From Proteocatella sphenisci DSM 23131 (GTDB lineage Bacteria > Bacillota > Clostridia > Peptostreptococcales > Filifactoraceae), in NCBI RefSeq assembly GCF_000423525.1, contig NZ_AUID01000016.1, forward strand, positions 1 through 64,000: a stretch of 64,000 bases of DNA, written 5' to 3'. Shown one piece after another: positions 45,160-54,158 of this stretch. Positions within the stretch are counted from its first letter, which is position 1. Every line of letters begins with the position of its first letter. The notes below the pieces were generated by a model. The model did no database searches. It saw only the letters and a list, made by a program, of their open reading frames with translations, and was not told the origin of the DNA. Position numbers and translations under genes: made by a program.

Positions 45160-46215
45160 CTATTCCTTGATCAAACTTTCAAAATTCTTGCTGTATTTTA
45201 TTGATTTGTCTTTAAATATCCACATGGCTTCTGTATCTTCTATAGTCTCTAGCATTTTATATCCTTCTTCAAAATCCATGCAATAAATGGCAGTGGATAA
45301 GGCATCAGCTAGTCCTGAATCCCTGCATACGACTGTCACCGCTGTAAACTTCTCAGCAGGAAAAAGTGTTTGAGGATTTATTATATGATTGTATCTTTTA
45401 CCGTCCACGCTATAGTATCTTTCATAATCCCCACTTGAAACCATCGATGCATTATCCAGATTAACCAGTTTTAAAATAGGTTCTTCACTTTCACTGTCAG
45501 GATTTTGTATTCCAACACTCCACGGTTTATTGGTTTTTTTATTATTATTTATAGCTCTTACGTTTCCGCCTACACTCAATATTCCAGAATCCATGCCCTT
45601 TTCCATTATTAATTTACTTATCTGCTCTGTTGCATACCCCTTTGCAATAGAACCTACATCTAGACTCATCAATGGGTCACTTAAATAGACTGTTGACTTT
45701 TCAGTATCAATTATAACATTGTTTATATCAGTATGCTTTGCCGCTTCTTGCAAATCTTCAATTGGTGGAAGCTTTGCATTTTCGGGGTCATCTATACCCT
45801 TTGTTCTATATTCATGCCAGATTTCAAGTACAGATCCAAAAGCTACATTAGTTTTTCCATCCGTAATGTCATACATGTTTTTAGAAAAAACCAGCATATC
45901 TATTATTTTTTGATCTACTTTTACAGGTTTAATTCCTGCGTTATCGTTTATCATTTTAATATTGTTTATTCCATCATAATCATTATATATATCGTATAAT
46001 TTATGATATTCACCTAAGCCATCATATATATATTGAGCATATATTTTAAATTCATCTTCGTTTTCAGAATAACCGACTATTTTTGTAAAAGTATCGAAAA
46101 GTTCGATAAATTCAGCTTCATACCTATTTTTATCGTAAATTTCATTATTTTCACACGCAGTCATTCCCAAAAAAACAAATAATAAAGTTATTATCAAAAT
46201 AAGTTTTTTAATCAA
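45160..46215 (-). CDS. apbE: FAD:protein FMN transferase (ApbE/FmnB), lipoprotein
   Basis: The product has 351 residues. A lipobox (FLGMTAC) near residue 20 places it outside the membrane. ApbE features include KTNVAFGSVLEIWHEYR, SLDVGSIAKGYATEQI and GGNVRAI, and a metal/FAD-binding C-terminal region with SADALSTAIY-type block (here GLADALSTAIYCMDFEEG). It attaches FMN covalently to Ser/Thr of secreted proteins. The next gene upstream encodes its likely substrate, a PplA-like lipoprotein. In Listeria the homolog is FmnB. Confidence 0.95.
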   Translation of the reverse strand: MIKKLILIITLLFVFLGMTACENNEIYDKNRYEAEFIELFDTFTKIVGYSENEDEFKIYAQYIYDGLGEYHKLYDIYNDYDGINNIKMINDNAGIKPVKVDQKIIDMLVFSKNMYDITDGKTNVAFGSVLEIWHEYRTKGIDDPENAKLPPIEDLQEAAKHTDINNVIIDTEKSTVYLSDPLMSLDVGSIAKGYATEQISKLIMEKGMDSGILSVGGNVRAINNNKKTNKPWSVGIQNPDSESEEPILKLVNLDNASMVSSGDYERYYSVDGKRYNHIINPQTLFPAEKFTAVTVVCRDSGLADALSTAIYCMDFEEGYKMLETIEDTEAMWIFKDKSIKYSKNFESLIKE

Positions 46216-46234
46216 TGTTTTTACCTCAAAATAT

Positions 46235-46273
46235 AAAAGGTAGTAATACTACTATGTAGCAATACTACCTTTT
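46235..46273 (-). terminator. Hairpin between pplA-like gene and apbE
   Basis: AAAAGGTAGTA and TACTACCTTTT are perfect arms with an AT-rich loop. It lies about 20 bases past the stop codon. It may let the lipoprotein be made in excess over ApbE, with partial readthrough. Confidence 0.8.
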
Positions 46274-46293
46274 GAAATTTAATTTATACTATA

Positions 46294-47337
46294 CTATTTC
46301 GCAGTTGCAAAAGCTTTTGCAACAACTGTCTGGAATTCTGCTATACCAACTGTTACTGAAGCAGTAACGTCAGCATCTGTAGCGTGTCCATCTGCATCAA
46401 CAGCTATACCACTTACTTCTTCAGAAGTTTTTCCTACTACATATTTAGAAAAAGCATCAGCTTGCTCGTTCCACTCTTTACCTATGCTTGATGCGCTCTT
46501 CATTCCATAAGCATCACCTAGTTCATTTTTTGACTGAAGTGCAGCAGTCAAATCTGTAGTTATTTTACCAGTTGCATCAAAATTAATATTTGTTTGTGAT
46601 GCATCAATTAGTGAGCTTGTTATTACGCCATCTTCAGCAAACGTTGAAGCTGTGTAATATGTGTACACCTGAGCCAGACCATCTTTTGATTCTGCAGCAT
46701 CAAAATCTGCTGATTTTTCAATTGTAGTTTCAAGTCCAAGACCCAATTTGTCTGTAGCGCTTGCTCCAATATCTTGAGCATTTGTAACTGCTTTTTCGAT
46801 CGCTTCGATATATGGTCCAACTTTGATTGTAACTGAAGCTGTCATATCTGCATCTGTAAGATGAGTTTCCTCATCAAGAGAGAAAGTTTTTATTTCTTCT
46901 ACAGTCTTGCCTTCTACAAAAGTTTCGAATGCATTAGCTTGCTCTGCCCAGTCTTTACCTATAGTCGAAGCTGCTGCCATTCCATATTCAGTTCCAAGTT
47001 CTTGCTTAGATTTGAATTCCATAGCTTTGTCAGTAGTAAGTTTTCCTTCTTTAGAGAAGTTTACTTTTGTCTGAGCAGTATCGATTTCTGCTTTAAGAAT
47101 TTTTCCGTCTGCATCTACCATTACAGCAACTGCAACAGAATCAACTTGAGCTATTCCATCTTCATCTGCTGCATCTACTGATTTTTCTGCTGATGATATT
47201 ACTGCTAATCCCGTTTTTACAGCGTTTTCTGTTACTGCTGGTGTATCTTCAGTTGTTTCTGCTGGTTTGTCGCTGCAACCCGCAAATGCGAATACAGTTA
47301 GAGACATAATTAAAACCATTGATAAAATTCTTTTCAT
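46294..47337 (-). CDS. pplA: PplA-like FMN-binding electron-transfer lipoprotein
   Basis: The product has 347 residues from the ATG at 47337 (after GGAGG). The lipobox is FAFAGC with Cys21. Residues 42-183 and 198-344 are two homologous repeats, each with SKxELGxxYGM, ASxIGKxWxEQA and a terminal DAD(M/V)TASVT (162-170 and 321-329). This last motif has the spacing of ApbE flavinylation targets (D-x-x-[ST]-x-A-[ST]), so each repeat may carry one covalent FMN. Repeats are about 50 per cent alike. PplA of Listeria is the surface flavoprotein that passes electrons to extracellular acceptors. Confidence 0.85.
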   Translation of the reverse strand: MKRILSMVLIMSLTVFAFAGCSDKPAETTEDTPAVTENAVKTGLAVISSAEKSVDAADEDGIAQVDSVAVAVMVDADGKILKAEIDTAQTKVNFSKEGKLTTDKAMEFKSKQELGTEYGMAAASTIGKDWAEQANAFETFVEGKTVEEIKTFSLDEETHLTDADMTASVTIKVGPYIEAIEKAVTNAQDIGASATDKLGLGLETTIEKSADFDAAESKDGLAQVYTYYTASTFAEDGVITSSLIDASQTNINFDATGKITTDLTAALQSKNELGDAYGMKSASSIGKEWNEQADAFSKYVVGKTSEEVSGIAVDADGHATDADVTASVTVGIAEFQTVVAKAFATAK

Positions 47338-47402
47338 AATTTCCTCCATACAATAATATAAAATTTTATATATATAATCTGGATATCTCCAGTTTATACC
47401 AT

Positions 47403-48311
47403 TTAAATAATACTACTTATAAAAATTAGCGCTGTTATGCTTGCCATTATAATAACATAATTTTTAATTGCTAGAATAAAAGTGATTTCCTTATCCTGAA
47501 CCAGTTTGAATTTGATTATATTTTTTCTTACAAAGTATATAGTAATAAAATGAATCATGCACAGTGGGTGCAATATTTTTAAAACAATCATAATAAAAAC
47601 TGATAAATACGACAAGTAATAAATCCACTCAAACAACACAATCGATTTATCTCCTATAAAATATGGCAGAGTATATCTTTTTACTTTTACATCTTTTTCA
47701 AGATCACATATATTATTTGCCAGCATTATATTAGCTGTGGTGCAAAAAGGTACAATTGAAAACAAAATAAATTTCAGCAATGGAATTACACTGAGATATA
47801 TACTGATAGTCACCATGTTAAAATCAAATTTTAAAAATGTACCTTCTTTTATATTAATGTATATCAATATAAAAGGTATCATGACTCCGTAAAAAAAACC
47901 TGATATTACCTCGCCCAAAGGTAACCTTGATATGGCTGCTGGACCATATGTGTAAAATACTCCACAAATAAAACACAAAGCACCCAGAAAAAAAATCGTA
48001 ATATCTGTCAAGTAAACAAGATACAGTCCAAGTGATGCACTCAAAATAAACATTACATAAATTATCCAAAGTGCAGTTTTTCTTTCAAAACGAAGCATTT
48101 GGCCGTTAGTTTTTGTATCAATATAGTTATTAATAGCTGTAGTCGTCATATCAAATATAAAAGCCGAAGCAATAAACACCGCCGTAACTTTCCAGTTTAT
48201 TTTCTGGTCTACATACTTGAGATATGATAATGTCATTAAAAAAGCAAAAACACTTGTTATCTTAGTCTGTATTTCAACATAATTTAAAAATCTTTTTATC
48301 ATAATAGTCAT
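47403..48311 (-). CDS. dmkA: UbiA/MenA-type prenyltransferase (DmkA-like)
   Basis: The product has 302 residues and about eight membrane helices. The first aspartate-rich region is in NNYIDTKTNG, and the second in NNICDLEKDVKVKRYTLPYFIGDKS. Such enzymes attach a polyprenyl chain to dihydroxynaphthoate to make demethylmenaquinone. In FLEET clusters a dedicated copy makes a separate demethylmenaquinone pool. It starts 2 bases after dmkB ends. The start could also be the ATG 9 bases further in. Confidence 0.88.
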   Translation of the reverse strand: MTIMIKRFLNYVEIQTKITSVFAFLMTLSYLKYVDQKINWKVTAVFIASAFIFDMTTTAINNYIDTKTNGQMLRFERKTALWIIYVMFILSASLGLYLVYLTDITIFFLGALCFICGVFYTYGPAAISRLPLGEVISGFFYGVMIPFILIYINIKEGTFLKFDFNMVTISIYLSVIPLLKFILFSIVPFCTTANIMLANNICDLEKDVKVKRYTLPYFIGDKSIVLFEWIYYLSYLSVFIMIVLKILHPLCMIHFITIYFVRKNIIKFKLVQDKEITFILAIKNYVIIMASITALIFISSII

Positions 48312-48313
48312 CC

Positions 48314-49261
48314 CTATATAAGTCTGTATGATTTGTCTAAAACAAATCTCAGCTTGTTTGCTTTATCTTCTTCAAGATCCAGATTCTCTATTATGTTTAA
48401 GCTTTTTTTATAATATTTTTCTGCTAAAACATGGGTAAACTCTAAACCACCTGATTTTTTTACAGCTGAGTTAATTTCATCTCTGGATAACTTACCTTCC
48501 GATTTTTTTTTGAAAAGATCATCTTTTTTTAGTGCATATATGAGCGGAAGAGTAATTACCCCTTGTTCATAATCTGACTCAACCGGTTTTTTTGCAACAT
48601 CGGTTGTTTCTTCAAAGTCCATACAGTCATCCGTAAGTTGAAACAGCATGCCTATATTTCTTCCCAGTTTTTTATATTTGTTTATTCGCTTCTCGTCGGT
48701 TTCTGAAAGTACAGCTCCTGCATAAAATGATGCTTCAAAAAGCGCTGCTGTTTTTCCAGATATTATTCCGAGATATTTAATAATACTCAAATTCATATTG
48801 TGATTGTTAATGTGTTGATTTAACTCGCCAATACACACTTTTGATACATACTTTGGCATATTCAGTTTTAGATAATCTTCTTTATTTGAAACCGAAGCCG
48901 CAAGTTCAAGAGAAACTGCCAACAGATAATCTCCACATATGACAGCTGTTTTTTTTCCGAATTTTTTCTGTAGAGTTGTTTGGCCTCTTCTCAGATCAGC
49001 ATCATCAATTATATCATCATGCACTAGAGTAGCCAGGTGGAGAATCTCAACGGCCGCAGCAAAATTTACTGCATTTTTGCTAATCATTCCATCTTTGCCT
49101 TGGGCACAAGCTATCAAAGAAAGTGTCCTAATGAATTTTCCTCTTGATATTATCAAATGCTGCGTATATTTTTTTATTATCCTTGGAGAGGATGACAAGG
49201 TTTTGTCTACCTCTAGTTTAACAGCTTCTATAGCCTGATCATATGTCAACATATTAGTCAT
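48314..49261 (-). CDS. dmkB: Polyprenyl diphosphate synthase (DmkB-like)
   Basis: The product has 315 residues. The two aspartate-rich motifs are HDDIIDDADLRRG and LTDDCMDFEE (DDxxD). The enzyme condenses isopentenyl diphosphate units and would supply the prenyl tail to the UbiA-type enzyme next door. Its linkage with ndh2, dmkA and the PplA-like gene marks it as the electron-transfer-specific copy, rather than the general heptaprenyl synthase. Confidence 0.9.
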   Translation of the reverse strand: MTNMLTYDQAIEAVKLEVDKTLSSSPRIIKKYTQHLIISRGKFIRTLSLIACAQGKDGMISKNAVNFAAAVEILHLATLVHDDIIDDADLRRGQTTLQKKFGKKTAVICGDYLLAVSLELAASVSNKEDYLKLNMPKYVSKVCIGELNQHINNHNMNLSIIKYLGIISGKTAALFEASFYAGAVLSETDEKRINKYKKLGRNIGMLFQLTDDCMDFEETTDVAKKPVESDYEQGVITLPLIYALKKDDLFKKKSEGKLSRDEINSAVKKSGGLEFTHVLAEKYYKKSLNIIENLDLEEDKANKLRFVLDKSYRLI

Positions 49262-49278
49262 TTCATTATCCTTAATTT

Positions 49279-51276
49279 TTAATCATTGTATAAATACAGC
49301 TTTTTCACAAATTTTATATTTTTCCATTTTTTCTTTAGCCAAGGTATGAAATAATAATCTAATCCTATAGTTCTTCCTGCCCCTATTAAAACTGCTATAC
49401 CTGCAAATATCATCCAGAAAGTATTTAGATAAAGCCCAGTAGTACAAACGAACATAAACTGGAGTATTATTGAAAGTGCTGCTGCTGGGAAGGTAAGAAG
49501 TCCACCTATCAAAGCAAGTCCAATAAGTATTTCTGCAACAACTATGAATGATTGCATGAATATCTGCATTGAATCACTTGAAAGAATTACTGTGTTTACA
49601 AACCAGTTCATAAGAGGAATATCAAGTTTGAATGCTATATCAGAAAGCCCTGATTCAACAAGTGTTTTTCCTGAAACAAGAATCATATTAAGCAACCCTA
49701 TAAAGTCAAAATTCATTATAACTGTACCTGCATTTGCTACTCCATCTGCTGCACCAGGGGCTGCCGTTGCTGCAGAAACTGCATCTGCAACAGCTCCTGC
49801 TGTCTGATTGACTGCCTCCGAAGATCCTGCATTCAAAACACCGTTAAACCACGCGTTTGCCCCACCAAAGAAGCCTTCAAGTTTTGGAGCACCCAGCCAA
49901 CCTTCAAGAACTTTTTTTACTCCTTCAAAAAGCCATATAAAACCAAGCCATACTCTTATTGGTACCATAAGGAAACTTGGAGTTCTGTTTGAAAAGTGGC
50001 CTCCCACAAAGCTTCTGCAGTTTCTTATTGTAAAAAATTCATGTTTCATATAACTTATAATCTTATTCCAGCCTAAAACCTGTGCAAAATATACAATATT
50101 TATGAAATGTTTGGCAAACATAGCCAGGAATGATGGAAGATTTACTTTTTTGTTAACTCCCCCAACGCTTGCAACTCCATATCTACCACCCACGCAAACC
50201 ATAAATCCATGATTCTTGTGTTTATATTCTTCCATTTCACCATTTCCTGTTATTGCACATGCAAGGTTGTGCGCTGCAGTATGAGAACTTTGCTCAGCAT
50301 TTTCTACAACCTGAGGAACCGGTCTTTCTTCACCTTCACATATGAAAAATATGTTATCTCCTACAACATATACATTTTCATTATCAATAGAACGAAGGTA
50401 TTTGTCTACTTTAACTCTTCCTCTTCCTCCGCCTTCGATTTCTTTAGTAACCGTGTTTGTGATATCAGCCCCTTCAACACCCGCAGCCCATATAACAGTT
50501 CCTGTAATATGCTTTGTTACTTCTTCACCACTTTTAGTAACCACATATCCAGGCCCTACTTCTTGCACAAAATTATTAAGAAGAAGTTCTACTCCCATTT
50601 TATTAAGACGTCTTTCAACTTTTTTAGAAAGATCTTCATCTAAATTCGGTACCGTCCTTGATAACCCATCCGCATTAACGAGTGTCACTAATTCTCTGTC
50701 TATTTCAAATTTTTCACACAGAAAAGGCACATACTCTGCAAGTTCTCCGACCATCTCTACCCCTGTGAATCCAGCGCCTATTACGTGGAAGGTAAGTAGT
50801 CTCTTTTTCTCATCCAGGTTAGTTTCACACGCTGCTTTTCTAAACATTTCATGTATATGATCTCTAAGAATTACTGCATCTTCATAAGACCACAACATAA
50901 AGGCATTTTCTTTTACCCCTTTTATTCCAAAATCGGTTGGTTTTGAACCAGCCGAAATCACAAGATAATCATATTCGTATTTTTGATTATTTCCTATTAC
51001 TATCTTATTATCAAAATCAACAGATTCTATTGTATCAAGGTTTACATCAATATCTCTTCCAGCAAAAACTTTTTTTAGGCTGATTTTGATACTTTCTTCA
51101 TCAACCCGATTTGCCGCAACTTCATGAAGCTCAGTAAGCATAGTATGAAACGGATTTTTGTCAATTATCGTTATACTAATATCATTATGTTTTGCCTTTT
51201 TTAATTTCTTCTCCAGCTTTTTGGCAGTAAGAATACCTGAGTAGCCGGCTCCTACTATTACAATTTTAGATCCCAT
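49279..51276 (-). CDS. ndh2: Type II NADH dehydrogenase with C-terminal membrane domain (Ndh2)
   Basis: The product has 665 residues from the ATG at 51276, which follows AAGGAG by 6 bases. Residues 1-400 are NDH-2: IVGAGYSG for FAD, VIGAGFTGVEMVGELAEYV for NADH. The C-terminal 220 residues hold about four membrane helices (DoxX-like: MVPIRVWLGFIWLFEGVKKVLEG) with an Ala-rich insert (about 520-545). This extended Ndh2 is the form found in flavin-based extracellular electron transfer loci, where it transfers electrons from NADH to demethylmenaquinone. It has a strong promoter at 51329-51357. Confidence 0.93.
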   Translation of the reverse strand: MGSKIVIVGAGYSGILTAKKLEKKLKKAKHNDISITIIDKNPFHTMLTELHEVAANRVDEESIKISLKKVFAGRDIDVNLDTIESVDFDNKIVIGNNQKYEYDYLVISAGSKPTDFGIKGVKENAFMLWSYEDAVILRDHIHEMFRKAACETNLDEKKRLLTFHVIGAGFTGVEMVGELAEYVPFLCEKFEIDRELVTLVNADGLSRTVPNLDEDLSKKVERRLNKMGVELLLNNFVQEVGPGYVVTKSGEEVTKHITGTVIWAAGVEGADITNTVTKEIEGGGRGRVKVDKYLRSIDNENVYVVGDNIFFICEGEERPVPQVVENAEQSSHTAAHNLACAITGNGEMEEYKHKNHGFMVCVGGRYGVASVGGVNKKVNLPSFLAMFAKHFINIVYFAQVLGWNKIISYMKHEFFTIRNCRSFVGGHFSNRTPSFLMVPIRVWLGFIWLFEGVKKVLEGWLGAPKLEGFFGGANAWFNGVLNAGSSEAVNQTAGAVADAVSAATAAPGAADGVANAGTVIMNFDFIGLLNMILVSGKTLVESGLSDIAFKLDIPLMNWFVNTVILSSDSMQIFMQSFIVVAEILIGLALIGGLLTFPAAALSIILQFMFVCTTGLYLNTFWMIFAGIAVLIGAGRTIGLDYYFIPWLKKKWKNIKFVKKLYLYND

Positions 51277-51328
51277 TATAGACTCCTTAATAAATTCAGT
51301 TAGCAAAATATAAATTAGATAAATATAA

Positions 51329-51357
51329 ATAATAAAACATTCTTTCGACATTGTCAA
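51329..51357 (-). promoter_or_regulatory. Promoter of the electron-transfer operon (ndh2)
   Basis: On the minus strand a perfect TTGACA (51357-51352) and TATTAT (51334-51329) are separated by exactly 17 bases, about 53 bases before the ATG. It lies between iclR and ndh2. Confidence 0.8.
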
Positions 51358-51382
51358 ACGTCATTTTCATTACCAATTATAG

Positions 51383-51401
51383 AAAAAGGGATAATCATCC
51401 C
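51383..51401 (-). terminator. Short terminator of iclR
   Basis: GGGAT-GATT-ATCCC followed by TTTTT on the minus strand. The stem has only five pairs and overlaps the stop codon at 51395, so it may be weak. Confidence 0.5.
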
Positions 51402-52159
51402 TTATAACCTATCTCATATGAAATTTCCCTGGTTTTTATTTTTATCAGTTCAATACATTCTTTAAGTTTTTCTCCAGTTAATCTTGACGATGGTCCCAAT
51501 ATGCTCATACCATATTTAGCTTCTCCGCTATGGTCAAATATTGGAGCAGCAATGCATACTATTCCTTCCATTATCTCTTCGTTATCTATAGCATAACCAT
51601 TCTTTCGTATTTCTTCCAGATCTTTTATAAGTTGTTCTCTATCAGTGACTGTATTTTCCGTTGACTTTTTTATATTTTCCGGAATATAACTTTTGATTTT
51701 GTCTAAATCCATGTGCGCAAGTATAACTCTGCCATCTGCCGTCAGATAAAGTGGATTTCTTGAGCCTATAGTGGCCGAAATTTTGATTGAATCCTCTGGT
51801 TCTGCTTTAAGTATATACACGATTTCTTCACCGTCTGAAATACCAATATGAACTGTCTCTCCAATCGTTCTACTCAGCATACATATAACCGGTTTTGCGA
51901 TGTCACTTATATCTATAGAGCCCAAAACCAAATCTCCATATTTTAACAACTCAAGCCCCAATCTATATTTCTGAGTTTTTTCATCCTGACCAATAAAACC
52001 ATGATATTTAAGTGTGCTCAAAATTCCATGAACAGTACTCTTGTTAATACCAGTTTCATCTGAAATTTCAGCAAGCTTTAATTCTCTACTATTTTTTGAA
52101 AAACAGTCCATAATCGAAATAGCTCTTTCTATAGACTGAATTCTACCTGTACTCACCAT
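51395..52159 (-). CDS. IclR-family transcriptional regulator
   Basis: The product has 254 residues. The winged helix is at 1-65 (SIERAISIMDCF, then LAEISDETGINKSTVHGILSTLKYHGFI). The effector domain follows (KISATIGSRNPLYLTADGRVILAH). The C-terminal SILGPSSRLT block is typical. IclR proteins usually bind small organic acids. It lies just upstream of ndh2 and in the same direction, so it may control either the electron-transfer operon or itself. The ATG at 52159 is chosen; a GTG 12 bases upstream is possible. Confidence 0.92.
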   Translation of the reverse strand: MVSTGRIQSIERAISIMDCFSKNSRELKLAEISDETGINKSTVHGILSTLKYHGFIGQDEKTQKYRLGLELLKYGDLVLGSIDISDIAKPVICMLSRTIGETVHIGISDGEEIVYILKAEPEDSIKISATIGSRNPLYLTADGRVILAHMDLDKIKSYIPENIKKSTENTVTDREQLIKDLEEIRKNGYAIDNEEIMEGIVCIAAPIFDHSGEAKYGMSILGPSSRLTGEKLKECIELIKIKTREISYEIGYKG

Positions 52160-52224
52160 ATAAATAACCACTCACTTTCCCGATTATAATACCACAGAAT
52201 GTTCGATACATCAACAATTTTTTA

Positions 52225-52701
52225 TCAATTTGATTTTGAAAAATATGTCATGCTGCTTTTTTTTAATTCCCTTACGCTGTGAAGTATTTGATAATCCAAG
52301 ATTTCATGTTTTTTAACAATTGCTTCAATAAACGTTTCTATCTCGTATTTATTCCTGCTGTGAAGCATGACGTAGAGATTATACGGCCATATTTCATAGG
52401 GCTTTCTTTCATAGCAGTGACTTGAAAGATGGCTGGCTGATAATTCCATCCCTACCGTTTCAGTAATGACCTCATCTGTTTTAAATACCACCATAGCATT
52501 GTATAAATACCCTGATTTCTGATGTCTCAAAACTGCACCGATTCTTTTCAACTGGTTTGAATCCTTCATTAATTGTAATCTTTCAATGACCTCATCTTCA
52601 GATATTCCAAGTTTTTTTCCCAATTCTTCATACGGATTTTCCTCAAAAGGAATGTTTCCCTGAAGCTCTTTTATCAGTTCTTGGTTGATTTTATCCATCA
52701 T
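52225..52701 (-). CDS. ahbB: Sirohaem decarboxylase subunit B
   Basis: The product has 158 residues from the ATG at 52701 (after GGGAGG); an ATG 3 bases later is equivalent. The Lrp/AsnC-like fold is visible: a helix-turn-helix-like N-terminus and a C-terminal domain with LKRIGAVLRHQKSGYLYNAMVVF and HCYERKPYEIWPYNLY, which are AhbB hallmarks. With AhbA it removes two carboxyl groups from sirohaem to give 12,18-didecarboxysirohaem. It is last in the ahbCDAB operon, one base after ahbA. Confidence 0.9.
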   Translation of the reverse strand: MMDKINQELIKELQGNIPFEENPYEELGKKLGISEDEVIERLQLMKDSNQLKRIGAVLRHQKSGYLYNAMVVFKTDEVITETVGMELSASHLSSHCYERKPYEIWPYNLYVMLHSRNKYEIETFIEAIVKKHEILDYQILHSVRELKKSSMTYFSKSN

Positions 52702-52702
52702 A

Positions 52703-53158
52703 TTAACCGCCTCCCAGTTCAAAAAAAACATTCAATTTGTAATTCTTTAGATTAGGAAATTCGAATATTTGCGTTATTTTAAAACCAGCCTGAAGTCCTT
52801 GAACAAAATTCCTTTTTTCATCAGAATCTTCAGCCGAAAACGTAAACCACATGTTAAGCATGCCCGATCTCTGGTAGTTATGGGTAACCGCTTTAAATGA
52901 ATTTACATACTCAGCCACATTGTCAAAAATATCATCCGGAACCTGAATTCCAAACAATACGCTCGTATATCCCATTCCCGCATTGTTGAAAGTGCCCCCA
53001 ATTCGTCTTATATAACCCTGCTCAAACAGAGCCTTTATTCTTTCAAGTAATTCCGATCTGCTTATTCCAAGCTGTAAGGCCAAAACTCCGTATGGATTTT
53101 TCTCCAGAGGAATCCCTTTTTGAAAAAGGTTGATGAGTTTTATATCTGTAGCATCCAT
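52703..53158 (-). CDS. ahbA: Sirohaem decarboxylase subunit A
   Basis: The product has 151 residues with the same Lrp-like fold as AhbB. It carries RRIGGTFNNAGMGYTSVLFGIQV and HNYQRSGMLNMWFTFSA, the AhbA form of the signature. The N-terminal helix-turn-helix remnant (VLALQLGISRSELLERI) is present but probably no longer binds DNA. It lies 2 bases after ahbD. Confidence 0.9.
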   Translation of the reverse strand: MDATDIKLINLFQKGIPLEKNPYGVLALQLGISRSELLERIKALFEQGYIRRIGGTFNNAGMGYTSVLFGIQVPDDIFDNVAEYVNSFKAVTHNYQRSGMLNMWFTFSAEDSDEKRNFVQGLQAGFKITQIFEFPNLKNYKLNVFFELGGG

Positions 53159-53160
53159 TT

Positions 53161-54150
53161 TTACCCCCTTTTAAAGCACCATGGTTCTTCTGCAAGATAG
53201 TTCCCTTTGTAATAATAAGCTCTTGCTCTGCAGCCTCCGCATATATCTGCGTATTCACAGCTTCCACATTCACCTTCATAATTTTTAATGTCACGCAGCT
53301 TCAAAAATACCGGACTTGATTTCCAGATCTTGTCGAAAGCTTCTTCTCTGACATTTCCAGCCCCCACAGGGAGATAAGGGCACACGTTAACCTGGCCTTC
53401 AGGCAGTATACAGCAGTAAGCCGTGCCTGCAAGGCAACCCCTTGTAAATCTCTGAGAAAGTCCCATTTCATGTGCCATAGGCATAAACTGGGGAGCGCAT
53501 GTAGGTTTTAGTTCAAGCGAGGTAGTTCCTTGAAGCTCTAAAACGCTTCGAATCATAGAAAAATAAGCTACTTCCCTGAGGCTGTCTTCTTCCATAGAAA
53601 GGGCTCTTCCGGTTGGTACCAGAAAGAACGGATGTATTGCATGAACTCTTTTTTTTTCATAGTAAGATACCAGATTTGCAAACTCTTCCTGGTTTTTTTC
53701 TGTCACGGTCATATTTATCTGAACTCTTAGACCAGCTGTAAGTGCATTTTCTATTCCTTCTTGAGCTTTATCAAATGCCCCAACTTGACCTCTAAATTCG
53801 TCATGATACTTCTTATCAAGACTGTCTAAGCTTATTGCGACGCCTTTAAGACCATTCTTAAATAATTCTGCGGCCACATCCTTACTCAATAGAGTTCCAT
53901 TGCTTCCCATGGCCGGGATTAGTCCTTCTTGCCTTGCAGCTGCAATCATTTCGAAAATATCATCTCTAAGCAGGGGCTCCCCTCCGCTTAATATGAGCAT
54001 TCGAAAACCCGCTTTTTTTATTTCTGTAATCAGTTTTCTGCCTTCTTCAGTTGTCAGCTCATTGCTTGTATCTACGTCTATTCCAGATTCTCTGTAGCAG
54101 TGGACACAGTTTAGATTACATTTTTTTGTTGTATTCCACGATATCAGCAT
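53161..54150 (-). CDS. ahbD: Radical SAM haem synthase AhbD
   Basis: The product has 329 residues. The radical SAM cluster is CNLNCVHC at residues 12-19 (KCNLNCVHCYRESG). The opening LISWNTTKKCN is the typical AhbD start. A C-terminal SPASM/twitch region carries more cysteines (CPYLP, CGSCEYADICGGCRARAYYYKG and WC). AhbD oxidatively decarboxylates two propionates of iron-coproporphyrin III to vinyls, making haem b. It lies 8 bases after ahbC. Confidence 0.9.
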   Translation of the reverse strand: MLISWNTTKKCNLNCVHCYRESGIDVDTSNELTTEEGRKLITEIKKAGFRMLILSGGEPLLRDDIFEMIAAARQEGLIPAMGSNGTLLSKDVAAELFKNGLKGVAISLDSLDKKYHDEFRGQVGAFDKAQEGIENALTAGLRVQINMTVTEKNQEEFANLVSYYEKKRVHAIHPFFLVPTGRALSMEEDSLREVAYFSMIRSVLELQGTTSLELKPTCAPQFMPMAHEMGLSQRFTRGCLAGTAYCCILPEGQVNVCPYLPVGAGNVREEAFDKIWKSSPVFLKLRDIKNYEGECGSCEYADICGGCRARAYYYKGNYLAEEPWCFKRG

Positions 54151-54158
54151 ATATCCTC

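Noticed and set aside
47380-47394. CTGGA/TCCAG palindrome after dmkA as a terminator
   Set aside because: The stem is short and is followed by an ATATAT tract rather than a T run, so function cannot be supported.
50209-50860. Two overlapping plus-strand open frames opposite ndh2
   Set aside because: Both are antisense shadows of the NADH dehydrogenase gene without start signals or recognisable motifs.
52225-53158. Lrp/AsnC transcription regulators
   Set aside because: The fold is Lrp-like, but the HCYER and HNYQR motifs and the two radical SAM genes beside them identify AhbA and AhbB.
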